Shown in pieces: positions 51,471-62,572 of a stretch of DNA of 64,000 bases. The notes under the pieces were generated by a model. The model saw only the letters and a list, made by a program, of their open reading frames with translations, was not told the DNA's origin and did no database searches. The stretch is taken from contig NZ_CP096205.1 of assembly GCF_023195775.1 (NCBI RefSeq), positions 3,555,001 through 3,619,000 on the forward strand, read 5' to 3'. Numbering within the stretch: position 1 is the first letter of the stretch; each line of letters begins with the position of its first letter. The stretch is from Flavobacterium azooxidireducens. Its GTDB lineage: Bacteria > Bacteroidota > Bacteroidia > Flavobacteriales > Flavobacteriaceae. A program made the translations under genes and the position numbers.

Positions 51471-52651
51471 ATTATCAAGTAGATGAAAAAGGATTTTATG
51501 GCGAATTCGGTGGAGCGTTCATTCCAGAGATGTTATACCCGAACATTGAAGAACTTCGATTAAACTACTTAAAAATCACAGCAGAACCAAGCTTTAAAAA
51601 AGAGTTTATGGAATTGATGGTGGATTATGTCGGTCGACCTACTCCACTCTATTTTGCGAAGAGATTATCTGAAAGATACAATACCAAAATATATCTGAAA
51701 CGAGAAGATTTATGCCATACCGGAGCTCATAAAATAAACAACACCATTGGTCAAATACTGATTGCCAAACGATTAGGCAAAACCAGAATCATTGCCGAAA
51801 CCGGAGCAGGTCAACACGGCGTTGCCACCGCAACCGTTTGTGCGTTAATGGGTTTGGAATGCGTGATTTATATGGGCGAAATCGATATCAAACGTCAAGC
51901 TCCTAATGTAGCTAGAATGAAAATGCTTGGTGCAGAAGTTCGTCCCGCAACCTCAGGTTCCAAAACCTTAAAAGATGCTACCAATGAAGCTATTCGCGAT
52001 TGGATTAACAATCCAGAAAACACCTACTACATCATCGGTTCTGTGGTTGGACCTCATCCTTATCCGGATATGGTAGCTCGTTTTCAAGCCGTAATTTCTG
52101 AGGAAATTAAAGCTCAATTGGAGGAAAAAGAAGGAACAGAATTTCCCGATTACGTGATTGCGTGCGTAGGTGGTGGAAGCAATGCAGCCGGTGCTTTTTA
52201 TCATTTTTTGGAAGATGAAAACGTCAAACTAATTGCGGTAGAAGCTGCCGGAAAAGGTGTTGATTCCGGTGAAAGTGCTGCGACATCTATTTTAGGAAAA
52301 ATTGGTATCATTCATGGTAGCAAAACACTTTTGATGCAATCGAACGATGGACAAATCACGGAACCTTACTCAATTTCCGCAGGTTTGGATTATCCGGGCG
52401 TTGGTCCGCTACATTCCCATCTGCATCAAACAAAACGAGCCGAATTTATTGCGATAACCGATGATGAAGCAATGCAGTCCGGCTGGAAATTATCACAAAC
52501 AGAAGGTATTATTCCGGCGATTGAAACCGCTCACGCCTTTGCCGTTTTAAACAAAAAACAATTTGAACCCAATAATATAGTTGTGATTAATCTTTCCGGT
52601 CGCGGTGATAAAGATTTGAGCACCTATATTGATTATTTTAATTTACGCTAG
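51467..52651 (+). CDS. trpB: Tryptophan synthase beta chain
   Basis: TrpB condenses indole and serine using PLP. The 394-residue protein has [15 protein letters not shown] with PLP Lys K89, [22 protein letters not shown] for the phosphate and [13 protein letters not shown]. It is the standard TrpB1 length. The start overlaps trpF by four bases. Confidence 0.97.
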   Translation: MNYQVDEKGFYGEFGGAFIPEMLYPNIEELRLNYLKITAEPSFKKEFMELMVDYVGRPTPLYFAKRLSERYNTKIYLKREDLCHTGAHKINNTIGQILIAKRLGKTRIIAETGAGQHGVATATVCALMGLECVIYMGEIDIKRQAPNVARMKMLGAEVRPATSGSKTLKDATNEAIRDWINNPENTYYIIGSVVGPHPYPDMVARFQAVISEEIKAQLEEKEGTEFPDYVIACVGGGSNAAGAFYHFLEDENVKLIAVEAAGKGVDSGESAATSILGKIGIIHGSKTLLMQSNDGQITEPYSISAGLDYPGVGPLHSHLHQTKRAEFIAITDDEAMQSGWKLSQTEGIIPAIETAHAFAVLNKKQFEPNNIVVINLSGRGDKDLSTYIDYFNLR

Positions 52652-52653
52652 AA

Positions 52654-53415
52654 ATGAATCGAATAAATTCAAAACTTCAAGAAGACAAAAAAATCTTATC
52701 CATCTATTTTACAGCGGGTTACCCAAATTTGGATGATACCACCAAAATCATATCAGAATTAGAAAAAAGCGGAGTCGATATTATTGAAATCGGCTTGCCT
52801 TTCAGTGATCCGTTAGCAGATGGTCCAACAATTCAAGCGAGTTCAACACAAGCTTTAAAAAACGGAATGACAACTGAATTACTGTTTGAACAATTGACAA
52901 ATATTCGCAAAAGCGTTCAAATTCCACTAATTATTATGGGATATTTTAATCCGATTATGCAATTTGGTGTGGAGAATTTCTGTCAAAAGTGTCAAGAAGT
53001 TGGAATTGACGGATTGATTATTCCAGATTTACCAATGGAAATCTATGAATCAGACTATAAAGAATTATTTGAAAAATACGATTTAAAGAATATATTTTTA
53101 ATCACACCGCAAACTTCAGATGAGCGAATTCTGAAAATTGACAACATTTCAGACAGTTTTATTTACATGGTTAGCTCATCAAGTGTAACCGGAAATCAAG
53201 TTGGATTCAACGAAATTCAAGAACATTATTTTGAACGAATTGATTCGATGAAATTAAAAAATCCACAATTAATTGGCTTCGGAATTTCAGATAAAAAGAC
53301 TTTTCAACAAGCAACGAAACATCAAAAAGGAGCAATTATTGGAAGTGGTTTTATCAATTATATTAATAAAAATACAATCTCAACTATTTCAAAATACATC
53401 AATAATTTACTTTAA
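52654..53415 (+). CDS. trpA: Tryptophan synthase alpha chain
   Basis: TrpA cleaves indole-glycerol phosphate and channels indole to TrpB. The 253-residue TIM barrel has E45 and D56 (IIEIGLPFSDPLADGPTIQ), GLIIPDLPMEI and FIYMVSSSSVTG. The order EGDCFBA is complete. It begins 2 nt after the trpB stop. The next 318 nt (53416-53733) are AT-rich and hold no gene I can support. Confidence 0.96.
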   Translation: MNRINSKLQEDKKILSIYFTAGYPNLDDTTKIISELEKSGVDIIEIGLPFSDPLADGPTIQASSTQALKNGMTTELLFEQLTNIRKSVQIPLIIMGYFNPIMQFGVENFCQKCQEVGIDGLIIPDLPMEIYESDYKELFEKYDLKNIFLITPQTSDERILKIDNISDSFIYMVSSSSVTGNQVGFNEIQEHYFERIDSMKLKNPQLIGFGISDKKTFQQATKHQKGAIIGSGFINYINKNTISTISKYINNLL

Positions 53416-53733
53416 ATAATACATCTTAATATTCTTGTTTTGAGATAATTAATTTTGAACTATAAATTTTATCTATATTAGATTTTTAACAATTTTGATT
53501 ATTCTTTTAATAATTATTTTTACTATTTCACTATGTAATATTCATTTAAGATAATTACAATATTGGTAATTCTTAAATAGTAAAATTGAATTAAAAACTT
53601 ACATTATAGTAAAGATAAAATAGATAAAAAAATCATTCTATGATGATTAAACATTTTTTTAAATGAGATTAAAAACACTAAAAACTACATAATCATTAAG
53701 AACAATAAAATACCTTATTTTGATTATAGTCAT

Positions 53734-53762
53734 AAAAAAATCCCGATAAATCGGGATTTTTG
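53734..53762 (+). terminator. Bidirectional terminator between trpA and the TPR gene
   Basis: AAAAATCCCGA and TCGGGATTTTT pair around a TAAA loop, with A- and T-runs on both sides. It can end both the trp operon and the gyrA-TPR operon. Confidence 0.88.
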
Positions 53763-53783
53763 TTTTTTAAGAATAGCTAAGTT

Positions 53784-55055
53784 TTAGTTCATAGTTGCCT
53801 TTAAAGCTTTATACTTATCTGTCATATCCAAAGAAGTATAAACATTTAAAAGTGTTCTTTTAGCTTCTACGTTAGAAGAATCTAGTTCAACCACTTTTTC
53901 TAAATATGGTAAAGCTTCTTTAAATACATTTTCACGTTCCACTTTTAACTCTTCATAACGCTTATTATCTTTGGCACTATTACCTAGTTTATTCATTTCT
54001 TCAACGTATTTGCTATCAGCATCTAATTTTAAGATTGCTAAATTCAAATAAGCATTAGAATATTTTGGGTTTATTTCAATTGCTTTTTTATAATATTTTT
54101 CTGAATCAGCAGCATTACCAGAAGTACCGGAAATAACACCTAAATTATAATATAAATCAGCATCGTTAGGAGATTTTTGTAAAACCTCTTCAATCACTCT
54201 TTTATAAGACGCATAATCTTTTGCATCTAAATATAAATTAGCTTCGGTTAATGCTAACGAAGTATCTTCGGGATTATCTTTTTTTGCATCGATTATAGCT
54301 TGTAATGCTTTTTCTTTCTCTCCATTTTCAACTAAAATAAGAGCATAATTTCTGTAAATCTCTCCTCTTTTAGATTGAATTTTTTCGTCTCTTGGATTTG
54401 TATGCAATTTAAGTTTAACCGAATTATCACGTTCTTGTTTAGTATTAAACGCTTCTTCTTCGCCGCTTACAACACTTTTAGCATAATAAGTCATTCCTTT
54501 TCCGGAATAGTTCAATTGCTTTAATTTATCATAATATGTTAAGGCAACATCATATTCTTTAGCATTTACAGCAGATCCTGCCGCATAATAGAGATAGGAA
54601 GTATCTTTTGGACTCAACATATAAGCTTCATATAATTTCTGTGAGCTATCTTTGAATCGCGAAGCATCACTATCCTTTATTGCCTCTGCAACCAATTTAT
54701 CTTTTACGGTTACTAATGATTGAGTTGCCTGTTCAGAATATTTCGATTTTCCAATCTTCTTCTCAGTTGCAATCAATTCTTGATAAGACTTGGCTGCAGA
54801 AAGAAGGTTTTTACTCGTTTCCATATTCTTATTCGCCAATTCTAATAAAGCATTACCTTTCAAAAAATAAAACTGAGCTTTTTCCTGATCGGTTGCATTG
54901 CCAATTACACCTTCTGCAGCTGACAAAGCATTTTTAACGGTTGTAGGTTCAAAATTTTTAATCGCTTTCTCTAACGCTTTCAATTGATCTTTCTGAGCAT
55001 AACTGCCCAAACTTAACATCAAAGCAAAAGCGGAGATGATGTATCTACTTTTCAT
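53784..55055 (-). CDS. Secreted TPR-repeat protein
   Basis: The 423-residue protein has a signal peptide (MKSRYIISAFALMLSLGSYA-Q) and at least six tetratricopeptide repeats from about 40 to 420, of the type ADLYYNLGVISGTSGNAADSEKYYKKAIEINPKYSNAYLNLAIL. TPR arrays bind partner proteins, here in the periplasm. It is 24 nt downstream of gyrA on the same strand and is probably cotranscribed, a conserved pair in Flavobacteriia; no functional link is known. Confidence 0.88.
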   Translation of the reverse strand: MKSRYIISAFALMLSLGSYAQKDQLKALEKAIKNFEPTTVKNALSAAEGVIGNATDQEKAQFYFLKGNALLELANKNMETSKNLLSAAKSYQELIATEKKIGKSKYSEQATQSLVTVKDKLVAEAIKDSDASRFKDSSQKLYEAYMLSPKDTSYLYYAAGSAVNAKEYDVALTYYDKLKQLNYSGKGMTYYAKSVVSGEEEAFNTKQERDNSVKLKLHTNPRDEKIQSKRGEIYRNYALILVENGEKEKALQAIIDAKKDNPEDTSLALTEANLYLDAKDYASYKRVIEEVLQKSPNDADLYYNLGVISGTSGNAADSEKYYKKAIEINPKYSNAYLNLAILKLDADSKYVEEMNKLGNSAKDNKRYEELKVERENVFKEALPYLEKVVELDSSNVEAKRTLLNVYTSLDMTDKYKALKATMN

Positions 55056-55079
55056 TGTAAATCAAATTTTAGTTAATAA

Positions 55080-57647
55080 TTATTCTTGGGTTTCTTCGTT
55101 TTCTTCTGTTGTTTCATCAGTATCATCATCAAAATCAGTATTTTCTGATGTTGAATCACCCTCTAAAACGGCAGCAGTTACATCTTCAAACTCAACTTCT
55201 TCTGCAGCTTCTTCTTTCATAACTTTCGTTACTGCAGCGATTGAATCGTTTCCTTTGATGTTGATTAATCGGACACCTTGTGTGGCTCTTCCCATTACTC
55301 TTAAATCGGAAACTTCCATTCTGATGGTTAGTCCTGACTTGTTGATAATCATTAAATCATCGGCATCCGTAACACTATTAATTGATACTAATCTTCCTGT
55401 TTTATCAGTAATATTAAGGGTTTTCACTCCTTTTCCTCCGCGGTTAGTGATACGATAATCTTCTAATGAAGAACGTTTTCCATAACCATTTTCAGATACT
55501 ACCAAAATCTCACTGCTCATATCATTTACAGAAACCATGCCAATCACTTCATCTTTATCATCCGCTAACGTAATTCCGCGAACTCCTGAAGCTCCTCTTC
55601 CCATTGGACGTGTTTTGCTTTCTTCGAAACGAACCAATTTACCGGATTTTACAGCCACTAAAATTTGACTTTTTCCGTTGGTTAATTTTGCTTCTAACAA
55701 TTCGTCGTCTTCCTTAATAGTAATAGCAGCAATTCCGTTCACTCTCGGACGTGAATATTGCTCCAACAACGTCTTTTTAACTTGACCTTGTTTAGTTGCC
55801 ATAATCACATAGTGACTATTAATGTACTCTTCATTTTTCAAATCTTGAGTACAAATGAACGCTTTTACTTTATCATCATTTTCAATGTTGATCAAGTTCT
55901 GAATCGCTCTTCCTTTTGACGTTTTGCTTCCTTCAGGAATTTCATAAACTCTCATCCAGAAACATTTTCCTTTTTGAGTGAAGAACAACATATATTGATG
56001 ATTCGTCGCCACAAACAAATGCTCTAAGAAATCTTGATCTCTTGTTCCTGCACTTTTTTGTCCAACTCCTCCTCTATTCTGTGTTTTATATTCTGAAAGG
56101 TTTGTACGTTTAATATAACCGGCGTGCGAAATTGTAATTACTACATTTTCATCAGCAATTAAATCTTCAATACTTACATCACCTCCGGCATATTCAATGA
56201 CAGAACGTCTTTCGTCTCCATATTTATCGCGAATTTCAACCAATTCATCTTTGATCACTTGCATTCTCAAATCTTTGTTAGCCAATAATTCTCTTAAATG
56301 CGTAATCAATTTCATGATTTCTTCGTACTCTGCACGTAATTTATCTTGCTCAAGACCGGTAAGTTGACGCAAACGCATTTCAACAATCGCACGAGCTTGA
56401 ATTTCAGATAATGAGAAACGTTCGATTAATTTTGTACGAGCTTCATCTCCATCTTTCGAACCTCTAATCAAAGCAATTACTTCATCAATATTATCTGAAG
56501 CAATGATTAAACCTTCTAAAATGTGAGCTCTTTCTTCAGCTTTACGCAAATCGAATTTAGCTCTACGAACCACTACATCGTGACGGTGTTCAACAAAATA
56601 ATGAATCAACTCTTTTAGATTCAACATTTGTGGACGACCATTTACTAACGCAATGTTATTTACGCTGAATGATGATTGTAATTGTGTGAATTTATATAAG
56701 GTATTCAACACCACATTCGGAACTGCATCACGTTTTAATTCGTACACAATTCGCATTCCGTTTCTATCCGATTCATCACGAATATTCGAAATACCTTCAA
56801 TTTTTTTATCATTAACTAAATCGGCCGTTTTCTTAATCATATCAGCCTTATTCACCTGATATGGAATTTCGGTTACGATGATTGCATCTTTTCCATTACT
56901 TTCTTCAAAAGCGATTTTAGCACGCATCACGATACGACCACGACCGGTTTTGAATGCTTCACGAACACCTTCATAGCCATAAATGATTCCGCCTGTCGGG
57001 AAATCAGGAGCTTTGATGTGTTCCATCAATTCATCAATCTCTATTTCATTATTGTCAATGTAAGCCAATGTTCCATTAACAACTTCTGTAAGATTGTGAG
57101 GTGGCATATTGGTTGCCATACCAACCGCAATACCGGAGGCTCCATTAATCAAAAGATTAGGAACTTTAGTTGGCATTACTTTGGGCTCATATAAAGTATC
57201 ATCAAAATTCAATTGAAAATCAACGGTTTCTTTTTCGATGTCGGCCATAATTTCTTCCGAAATCTTTTGCATTCTGGCTTCAGTATAACGCATCGCTGCC
57301 GGACTATCTCCATCCACCGATCCAAAGTTACCTTGACCATCTACTAAAAGATAACGTAAGCTCCATTCTTGAGCCATACGAACCATTGCATCATAAACAG
57401 ATGTATCTCCGTGTGGGTGATATTTACCTAAAACTTCTCCGACAATTCTAGCGGATTTCTTGTGAGCTCTATTCGAAAAAACTCCTAAATCATACATTCC
57501 GTAAAGTACTCTACGGTGTACAGGCTTTAAACCATCTCTAACATCCGGCAATGCACGTGACACAATTACTGACATCGAATAATCGATGTACGCTGATTTC
57601 ATTTCGTCCTCGATGTTAATAGGAATCAACTTTTCTCCTTCAGACAT
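55080..57647 (-). CDS. gyrA: DNA gyrase subunit A
   Basis: GyrA breaks and rejoins DNA through a Tyr link. The 855-residue protein has the catalytic Tyr Y121 ([10 protein letters not shown]), the QRDR segment [19 protein letters not shown] with T82 and D86 (E. coli Ser83 and Asp87), the GyrA-box region [12 protein letters not shown] and six C-terminal blades. A T82 is normal for Flavobacterium. The acidic tail ([12 protein letters not shown]...TEENEETQE) is longer than in E. coli. gyrB is not in the window. Confidence 0.97.
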   Translation of the reverse strand: MSEGEKLIPINIEDEMKSAYIDYSMSVIVSRALPDVRDGLKPVHRRVLYGMYDLGVFSNRAHKKSARIVGEVLGKYHPHGDTSVYDAMVRMAQEWSLRYLLVDGQGNFGSVDGDSPAAMRYTEARMQKISEEIMADIEKETVDFQLNFDDTLYEPKVMPTKVPNLLINGASGIAVGMATNMPPHNLTEVVNGTLAYIDNNEIEIDELMEHIKAPDFPTGGIIYGYEGVREAFKTGRGRIVMRAKIAFEESNGKDAIIVTEIPYQVNKADMIKKTADLVNDKKIEGISNIRDESDRNGMRIVYELKRDAVPNVVLNTLYKFTQLQSSFSVNNIALVNGRPQMLNLKELIHYFVEHRHDVVVRRAKFDLRKAEERAHILEGLIIASDNIDEVIALIRGSKDGDEARTKLIERFSLSEIQARAIVEMRLRQLTGLEQDKLRAEYEEIMKLITHLRELLANKDLRMQVIKDELVEIRDKYGDERRSVIEYAGGDVSIEDLIADENVVITISHAGYIKRTNLSEYKTQNRGGVGQKSAGTRDQDFLEHLFVATNHQYMLFFTQKGKCFWMRVYEIPEGSKTSKGRAIQNLINIENDDKVKAFICTQDLKNEEYINSHYVIMATKQGQVKKTLLEQYSRPRVNGIAAITIKEDDELLEAKLTNGKSQILVAVKSGKLVRFEESKTRPMGRGASGVRGITLADDKDEVIGMVSVNDMSSEILVVSENGYGKRSSLEDYRITNRGGKGVKTLNITDKTGRLVSINSVTDADDLMIINKSGLTIRMEVSDLRVMGRATQGVRLINIKGNDSIAAVTKVMKEEAAEEVEFEDVTAAVLEGDSTSENTDFDDDTDETTEENEETQE

Positions 57648-57906
57648 ATGTATTTATTGGTTAAAAATTATAATTATTTCAAAACGTGCTAATATACGGA
57701 TTTTTGTACTTTTTGAAAGCTTTTTATTGAACTAATTTCAATGATTTATTAACAAAAATGAGGTGTTTTTTAGTTAATAATTAAACGTAACTTTAACTTT
57801 CATAATTCAAATATTTTTTGTCAATTAGCTGACAGTAGATATGAATGGGAATAGTTTTTGCATTTACCAACCATATTTAGTAAATTTACCTTTAAAAAGA
57901 ACTGCT

Positions 57907-60456
57907 ATGGATGATAATTTTTCTCCAAGAGTCAAAGATGTAATCACGTACAGTAAAGAAGAAGCCTTGCGTTTAGGGCACGACTTTATTGGAACTGAGC
58001 ATTTGATGCTAGGAATTTTGAGAGACGGAAATGGTAAAGCAATCACTATTTTGAGCAATTTAGATATTGATTTAGAATATTTACGTAAGAAAGTAGAAAT
58101 ACTTAGTCCGCCCAACCCAAATGCTGAAGTGGGTAACGAAAAAAAGAATCTTCACCTTACCCGTCAAGCGGAAAGAGCGTTAAAAACTACTTTTTTGGAA
58201 GCCAAAGTTTTTCAGAGTTCTTCCATCAGTACGGCACATCTTTTGCTTTGTATTTTAAGGAACGAGAACGATCCGACAACAAAATTACTTAACAAGCTAA
58301 AAATCGATTACGATATAGCGAAAGAACAATATTTGAATATGATACCTAATAACAACGAAGACGAATATACTGACAGCTTCCCAAAAAACGAATCTTTTAA
58401 TGAAGATTCAGGACAAGATGACAGTTTAAAAGAAGGCAACTTTAATAATCCCGGAAGTAAAACCAATAAAAAATCGAAAACGCCTGTTCTAGATAATTTT
58501 GGCCGTGATTTAACCGAAATGGCCGAAGAAGGAAAACTTGACCCTGTAGTTGGTCGAGAAAAAGAAATCGAACGTGTTTCACAAATTTTAAGCAGAAGAA
58601 AGAAAAACAATCCGCTTTTAATTGGTGAACCGGGTGTTGGTAAATCTGCCATTGCCGAAGGTTTAGCATTGCGAATCATACAAAAGAAAGTATCCAGAAT
58701 TTTATTCAACAAACGAGTAGTTACACTTGATTTGGCAAGTTTAGTTGCCGGAACAAAATACCGCGGACAATTTGAAGAAAGAATGAAAGCGGTGATGAAT
58801 GAATTGGAAAAGAATGATGACATTATTTTGTTTATCGATGAGATTCATACCATTGTTGGTGCCGGTGGAGCAACCGGTTCTTTGGATGCTTCGAATATGT
58901 TTAAACCTGCTTTAGCCAGAGGCGAAATTCAATGTATTGGTGCTACAACGTTAGATGAATACCGTCAATATATTGAAAAAGACGGTGCTTTGGAAAGACG
59001 TTTTCAAAAAGTGATTGTTGAACCTACTACCATTGAAGAAACGATTACAATCTTGAATAATATTAAAGGTAAATATGAAGATCATCACAGTGTGACATAT
59101 ACACCTGAAGCAATTGATGCTTGTGTGAAATTGACCAGTCGTTATATGTCTGATCGATTTTTACCGGACAAAGCCATTGATGCATTAGACGAAGCCGGTT
59201 CACGCGTTCACATCACCAACATCGAAGTTCCGAAACAAATTTTGGAACTTGAAAAACAATTGGAAGATGTTCGCGAATTGAAAAATACTGTCGTTAAAAA
59301 ACAAAAATATGAAGAAGCGGCTAAATTACGTGATGATGAAAAACGCATCGAAAAAGATTTAGCAATCGCACAGGAACAATGGGAAATTGATTCTAAAAAC
59401 AATAGAATTACAGTTACCGAAGATAATGTTGCCGATGTCGTTTCGATGATGACCGGAATTCCTGTAAACAGAATCGCTCAAACTGAAAGCAATAAATTAG
59501 CTCATTTACCTGAATTAATCAGAGGAAAAGTAATTGGTCAAGACGAAGCAGTAATGAAAATTGCTCGTTCGATTCAACGAAATCGTGCCGGATTGAAAGA
59601 TCCGAATCGTCCGATTGGTTCGTTTATTTTCTTAGGTCAAACCGGTGTTGGAAAAACACAATTAGCGAAAGTTTTAGCGAAAGAATTATTCGATTCTGAA
59701 GATGCTTTAGTTCGTATTGATATGAGTGAATACATGGAAAAATTTGCGATTTCCAGATTAGTCGGAGCACCTCCGGGATACGTTGGTTACGAAGAAGGTG
59801 GTCAATTAACCGAAAAAGTGCGTCGCAAACCGTATTGTGTTGTTCTATTAGATGAAATTGAAAAAGCTCATCCGGATGTTTTCAATATGATGTTGCAAGT
59901 GTTGGATGATGGTTATTTAACGGACAGTTTAGGACGAAAAATCGATTTTAGAAATACCATTATCATTATGACTTCCAATGTGGGAGCTCGTCAATTGAAA
60001 GATTTTGGTCAAGGTGTTGGTTTCGGTACTGCCGCAAAAGTTTCGCAAGCGGACGATCATTCAAAAAGTGTAGTTGAAAATGCTTTAAAGAAAACCTTTG
60101 CTCCTGAATTTTTAAATCGTATTGATGATGTAATTGTGTTCAATGCATTAGAAAAAGAACATATCGATTTAATCATCGAAATCGAATTGAAAAAATTATA
60201 TGCTCGAATTAAAGATTTAGGTTATACGTTGAATTTGTCTGATAAAGCCAAAGCATTTATAGCTGATAAAGGTTTTGACAAACAATTTGGAGCACGACCG
60301 TTAAAAAGAGCCATTCAAAAATATGTTGAAGATTCTTTAGCCGAAGAAATTATCACTTCCAAAATTGGAGAAGGTGACGAAATCTTTATGGATATTGAAG
60401 ACGATGCTCAAGAATTAAACGTAAAAGTTCAAAAAGCAGAAAAACCAACGAGTTAA
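57907..60456 (+). CDS. clpC: ATP-dependent Clp protease ATP-binding subunit ClpC
   Basis: ClpC is an AAA+ unfoldase for ClpP. The 849-residue protein starts MDDNFSPRVKDVITYSKEEA, the usual ClpC start; an upstream ATG at 57841 adds residues with no homology pattern. It has two Clp_N repeats (1-150), AAA1 with Walker A GEPGVGKSA, a UVR-like coiled middle domain (about 420-480), AAA2 with Walker A GQTGVGKTQ and a C-terminal ClpB_D2-small domain. No McsA/McsB adaptors are seen. Confidence 0.95.
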   Translation: MDDNFSPRVKDVITYSKEEALRLGHDFIGTEHLMLGILRDGNGKAITILSNLDIDLEYLRKKVEILSPPNPNAEVGNEKKNLHLTRQAERALKTTFLEAKVFQSSSISTAHLLLCILRNENDPTTKLLNKLKIDYDIAKEQYLNMIPNNNEDEYTDSFPKNESFNEDSGQDDSLKEGNFNNPGSKTNKKSKTPVLDNFGRDLTEMAEEGKLDPVVGREKEIERVSQILSRRKKNNPLLIGEPGVGKSAIAEGLALRIIQKKVSRILFNKRVVTLDLASLVAGTKYRGQFEERMKAVMNELEKNDDIILFIDEIHTIVGAGGATGSLDASNMFKPALARGEIQCIGATTLDEYRQYIEKDGALERRFQKVIVEPTTIEETITILNNIKGKYEDHHSVTYTPEAIDACVKLTSRYMSDRFLPDKAIDALDEAGSRVHITNIEVPKQILELEKQLEDVRELKNTVVKKQKYEEAAKLRDDEKRIEKDLAIAQEQWEIDSKNNRITVTEDNVADVVSMMTGIPVNRIAQTESNKLAHLPELIRGKVIGQDEAVMKIARSIQRNRAGLKDPNRPIGSFIFLGQTGVGKTQLAKVLAKELFDSEDALVRIDMSEYMEKFAISRLVGAPPGYVGYEEGGQLTEKVRRKPYCVVLLDEIEKAHPDVFNMMLQVLDDGYLTDSLGRKIDFRNTIIIMTSNVGARQLKDFGQGVGFGTAAKVSQADDHSKSVVENALKKTFAPEFLNRIDDVIVFNALEKEHIDLIIEIELKKLYARIKDLGYTLNLSDKAKAFIADKGFDKQFGARPLKRAIQKYVEDSLAEEIITSKIGEGDEIFMDIEDDAQELNVKVQKAEKPTS

Positions 60457-60471
60457 ATATAACTAAATTGT

Positions 60472-60526
60472 AAGCCACGAATTCACGAATTAAAGTAAAA
60501 CTATTTGTGAATTCGTGGCTTTTTTA
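60472..60526 (+). terminator. Terminator after clpC
   Basis: AAGCCACGAATTCAC and GTGAATTCGTGGCTT form a long stem around a 20-nt loop, followed by T7. The 3' arm contains a GTG that begins a longer reading frame for the next gene, so that upstream start is unlikely. Confidence 0.9.
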
Positions 60527-60542
60527 TATCATCAATCAAAAA

Positions 60543-61913
60543 ATGTTAGACAACAAATTAATTTTAGGTAGCGAAGAATGGTGTTCCTTTCCAGAACTTG
60601 GTATTCCAACTATAAAAGCACGGGTAGATTCCGGAGCCAAAACTTCTGCCCTACATGCCATCAACATCAGTCCATTTATTAAAGAAGGTGAGCATTGGGT
60701 GAAATTTGATATTAATCCGATTCAAAATAATGTCAAAACCATCATTCATTGTCAAGCTCCATTAATTGATAAACGTGTTGTAAAAAGTTCCAGCGGATTT
60801 CGTGAGCAACGTTTTGTCATTCAAACGCAATTACAATTAGGTGATTCGCATTGGGTGATTGAAATGACTTTGACTAACCGAGATTCAATGGGATTCCGAA
60901 TGTTGTTAGGTCGCGAGGCGATGAGCGGACGAGCGATGGTTGATCCGGAAAGGAAATATTTGTTAGGTGATAATTCAACAGATAAATTAAAAGATTTATA
61001 TCCTGATGTTTTGAAAGAACGCTCGGGTTTAAAAATTGGGCTTTTGGCCAGTAATCCTGAACTATACAGCAATAAAAGAATAATGGAAGCCGGTGAACGC
61101 CGTGGTCACGAAATGCAATTTTTAAACATCAAAGAATGTTATATGAAATTGGATGCCGACACACCTGAAATTCATTACCGTGGTGGAAAAGTTTTGAATG
61201 AATTGGACGCAGTCATTCCTAGAATTCGACCGAATATCACCTTTTATGGTTGTGCGTTAACTCGTCAATTTGAAGCGTTAAAGATTTTTTGTTTGAATTC
61301 TTCTTCCGCAATTACGCAGTCGCGAGATAAATTATATTCGTTGCAATTGCTATTAAATAATGGAATCGACATTCCAACAACCGGATTTGCCAATTCGCCA
61401 TTAGATACAGATGATTTAATAAAAATGGTTGGCGGAACACCTTTAATTGTAAAACTTTTAGAAGGAACACAAGGAAAAGGAGTTGTTTTAGCCGAAACTA
61501 AAAAAGCAGCTGAAAGTGTAATTAACGCATTTAAGAGCCTGAACGCCAATATTTTAGTTCAAGAATTCATCAAAGAAGCCAACGGAAAAGATTTGCGTTT
61601 GTTTGTGATTGATGGAAAAGTGGTTGCTACCATTCAACGAGAAGCATTGGCAGGAGAATTTAGAGCTAACATTCATTTAGGTGGAACAGCTTCGGTTATC
61701 AAACCTACTCGAGAAGAAAAAATCATTGCCGTTAAAGCTGCCAAAGCGATGGGATTAAAAGTTGCCGGAGTTGATATTATCCGATCGAGTAAAGGACCGC
61801 TTTTGTTGGAAGTAAATTCGTCTCCCGGTTTAGAAGGAATTGAAGGTGCTACTAATAAAGATATTGCGGGGGAAATGATTAAAGCGATTGAGAAGAATTT
61901 TAGGGTGAAGTAA
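60543..61913 (+). CDS. RimK-like ATP-grasp ligase fused to an N-terminal RimB-like domain
   Basis: The 456-residue protein joins a retropepsin-like zinc-independent domain (1-140, [16 protein letters not shown] with the DSG motif, as in RimB/ATP-dependent protease PF05618) to a RimK-type ATP-grasp ligase (about 155-456, [73 protein letters not shown]). RimK adds glutamate tails to ribosomal protein S6 in E. coli, and RimB trims them. The fusion suggests coupled making and trimming of a poly-glutamate or related tag. The start is ATG at 60543. Confidence 0.9.
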   Translation: MLDNKLILGSEEWCSFPELGIPTIKARVDSGAKTSALHAINISPFIKEGEHWVKFDINPIQNNVKTIIHCQAPLIDKRVVKSSSGFREQRFVIQTQLQLGDSHWVIEMTLTNRDSMGFRMLLGREAMSGRAMVDPERKYLLGDNSTDKLKDLYPDVLKERSGLKIGLLASNPELYSNKRIMEAGERRGHEMQFLNIKECYMKLDADTPEIHYRGGKVLNELDAVIPRIRPNITFYGCALTRQFEALKIFCLNSSSAITQSRDKLYSLQLLLNNGIDIPTTGFANSPLDTDDLIKMVGGTPLIVKLLEGTQGKGVVLAETKKAAESVINAFKSLNANILVQEFIKEANGKDLRLFVIDGKVVATIQREALAGEFRANIHLGGTASVIKPTREEKIIAVKAAKAMGLKVAGVDIIRSSKGPLLLEVNSSPGLEGIEGATNKDIAGEMIKAIEKNFRVK

Positions 61914-61951
61914 AGTATAATTTTAAATAATTTTTTCTTAAAATCGTAATC

Positions 61952-61982
61952 TTGTTTTATTGTATATAATTACATAAATTTG
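61952..61982 (+). promoter_or_regulatory. Promoter of the DUF2283 pair
   Basis: TTG at 61952 and TAAATTTG at 61975 are spaced 20 nt. It ends 28 nt before the first ATG of the pair. Confidence 0.7.
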
Positions 61983-62010
61983 AATTAATTCTATATCAGC
62001 CATAAAAAAA

Positions 62011-62244
62011 ATGAAATTTACAAACTATTTTTTAGCCACAAGAGAAAGAAATGACAGAAAAGATATTAAATTAGAATGGATTGTTTTTGTATTTGAAAAT
62101 CCAATTTTTGAAACAATACAATCTGACGGGAGAATTAAACGTTGGGCATACATTGAAGATGTAGAAAAATATTTAAGAATTATCATTTTAGAGGATAAAG
62201 AAACTGTTCACAACGCTTTTTTTGATAGAAGTTTTAAAAATTAA
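62011..62244 (+). CDS. Small conserved protein paired with DUF2283
   Basis: The 77-residue protein reads MKFTNYFLATRERNDRKDI, then IFETIQSDGRIKRWAYIEDVEKYLRII and ends VHNAFFDRSFK. I recall the pattern (...DGRIxRW...YLRVxxLEDxETVHNAFFDRxF) as a widespread uncharacterised family in cyanobacteria and others, often beside DUF2283. Conserved R, W, H and D residues suggest a nuclease-like or binding role, but no activity is known. It is first in a two-gene operon. Confidence 0.7.
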   Translation: MKFTNYFLATRERNDRKDIKLEWIVFVFENPIFETIQSDGRIKRWAYIEDVEKYLRIIILEDKETVHNAFFDRSFKN

Positions 62245-62248
62245 GATT

Positions 62249-62455
62249 ATGAAAATTACATATTTCGAAGATACAGATACACTTTTAGTTTATTTTAATG
62301 ATAATGAAATTGTTGAGACAAAAGATATCAATGAAAATACTTTAATTGAATTGGATGCGGAAGGTAAAATTGTGTCTATGACAATTGAACACGCTAAAAA
62401 TCAAACTGAAATTTCATCCTTTACATTTAATCAAGTGCCAAAATTGGCGGTTTAG
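62249..62455 (+). CDS. DUF2283 domain-containing protein
   Basis: The 68-residue protein has the DUF2283 pattern MKITYFEDTDTLLVYFNDNEIVETKDINENTLIELDAEGKIVSMTIEHA. It starts 4 nt after the partner gene stop, and an upstream TTG extension in the same frame overlaps that gene and was dropped. The pair is a candidate toxin-antitoxin-like or nuclease-regulator module by gene organisation only. Confidence 0.88.
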   Translation: MKITYFEDTDTLLVYFNDNEIVETKDINENTLIELDAEGKIVSMTIEHAKNQTEISSFTFNQVPKLAV

Positions 62456-62572
62456 TTCTTCAATTCTATATCTAAACATTTTAGAAAAGAGTTGAATTAT
62501 TATTTTCAATTCTTCTTATATAATAAATAAAAAACAAAATAGAATTTATTACTTTTTAAAATTTATGAAGAA

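Noticed and set aside
54680..55458. ORFs opposite the TPR and gyrA genes
   Set aside because: They are antisense shadows; the one at 55036-55458 mirrors the acidic gyrA tail as a Ser-rich frame.
58308..58823. 171-aa ORF on the minus strand inside clpC
   Set aside because: It is a shadow of clpC, with Ser/Leu-rich composition from antisense codons.
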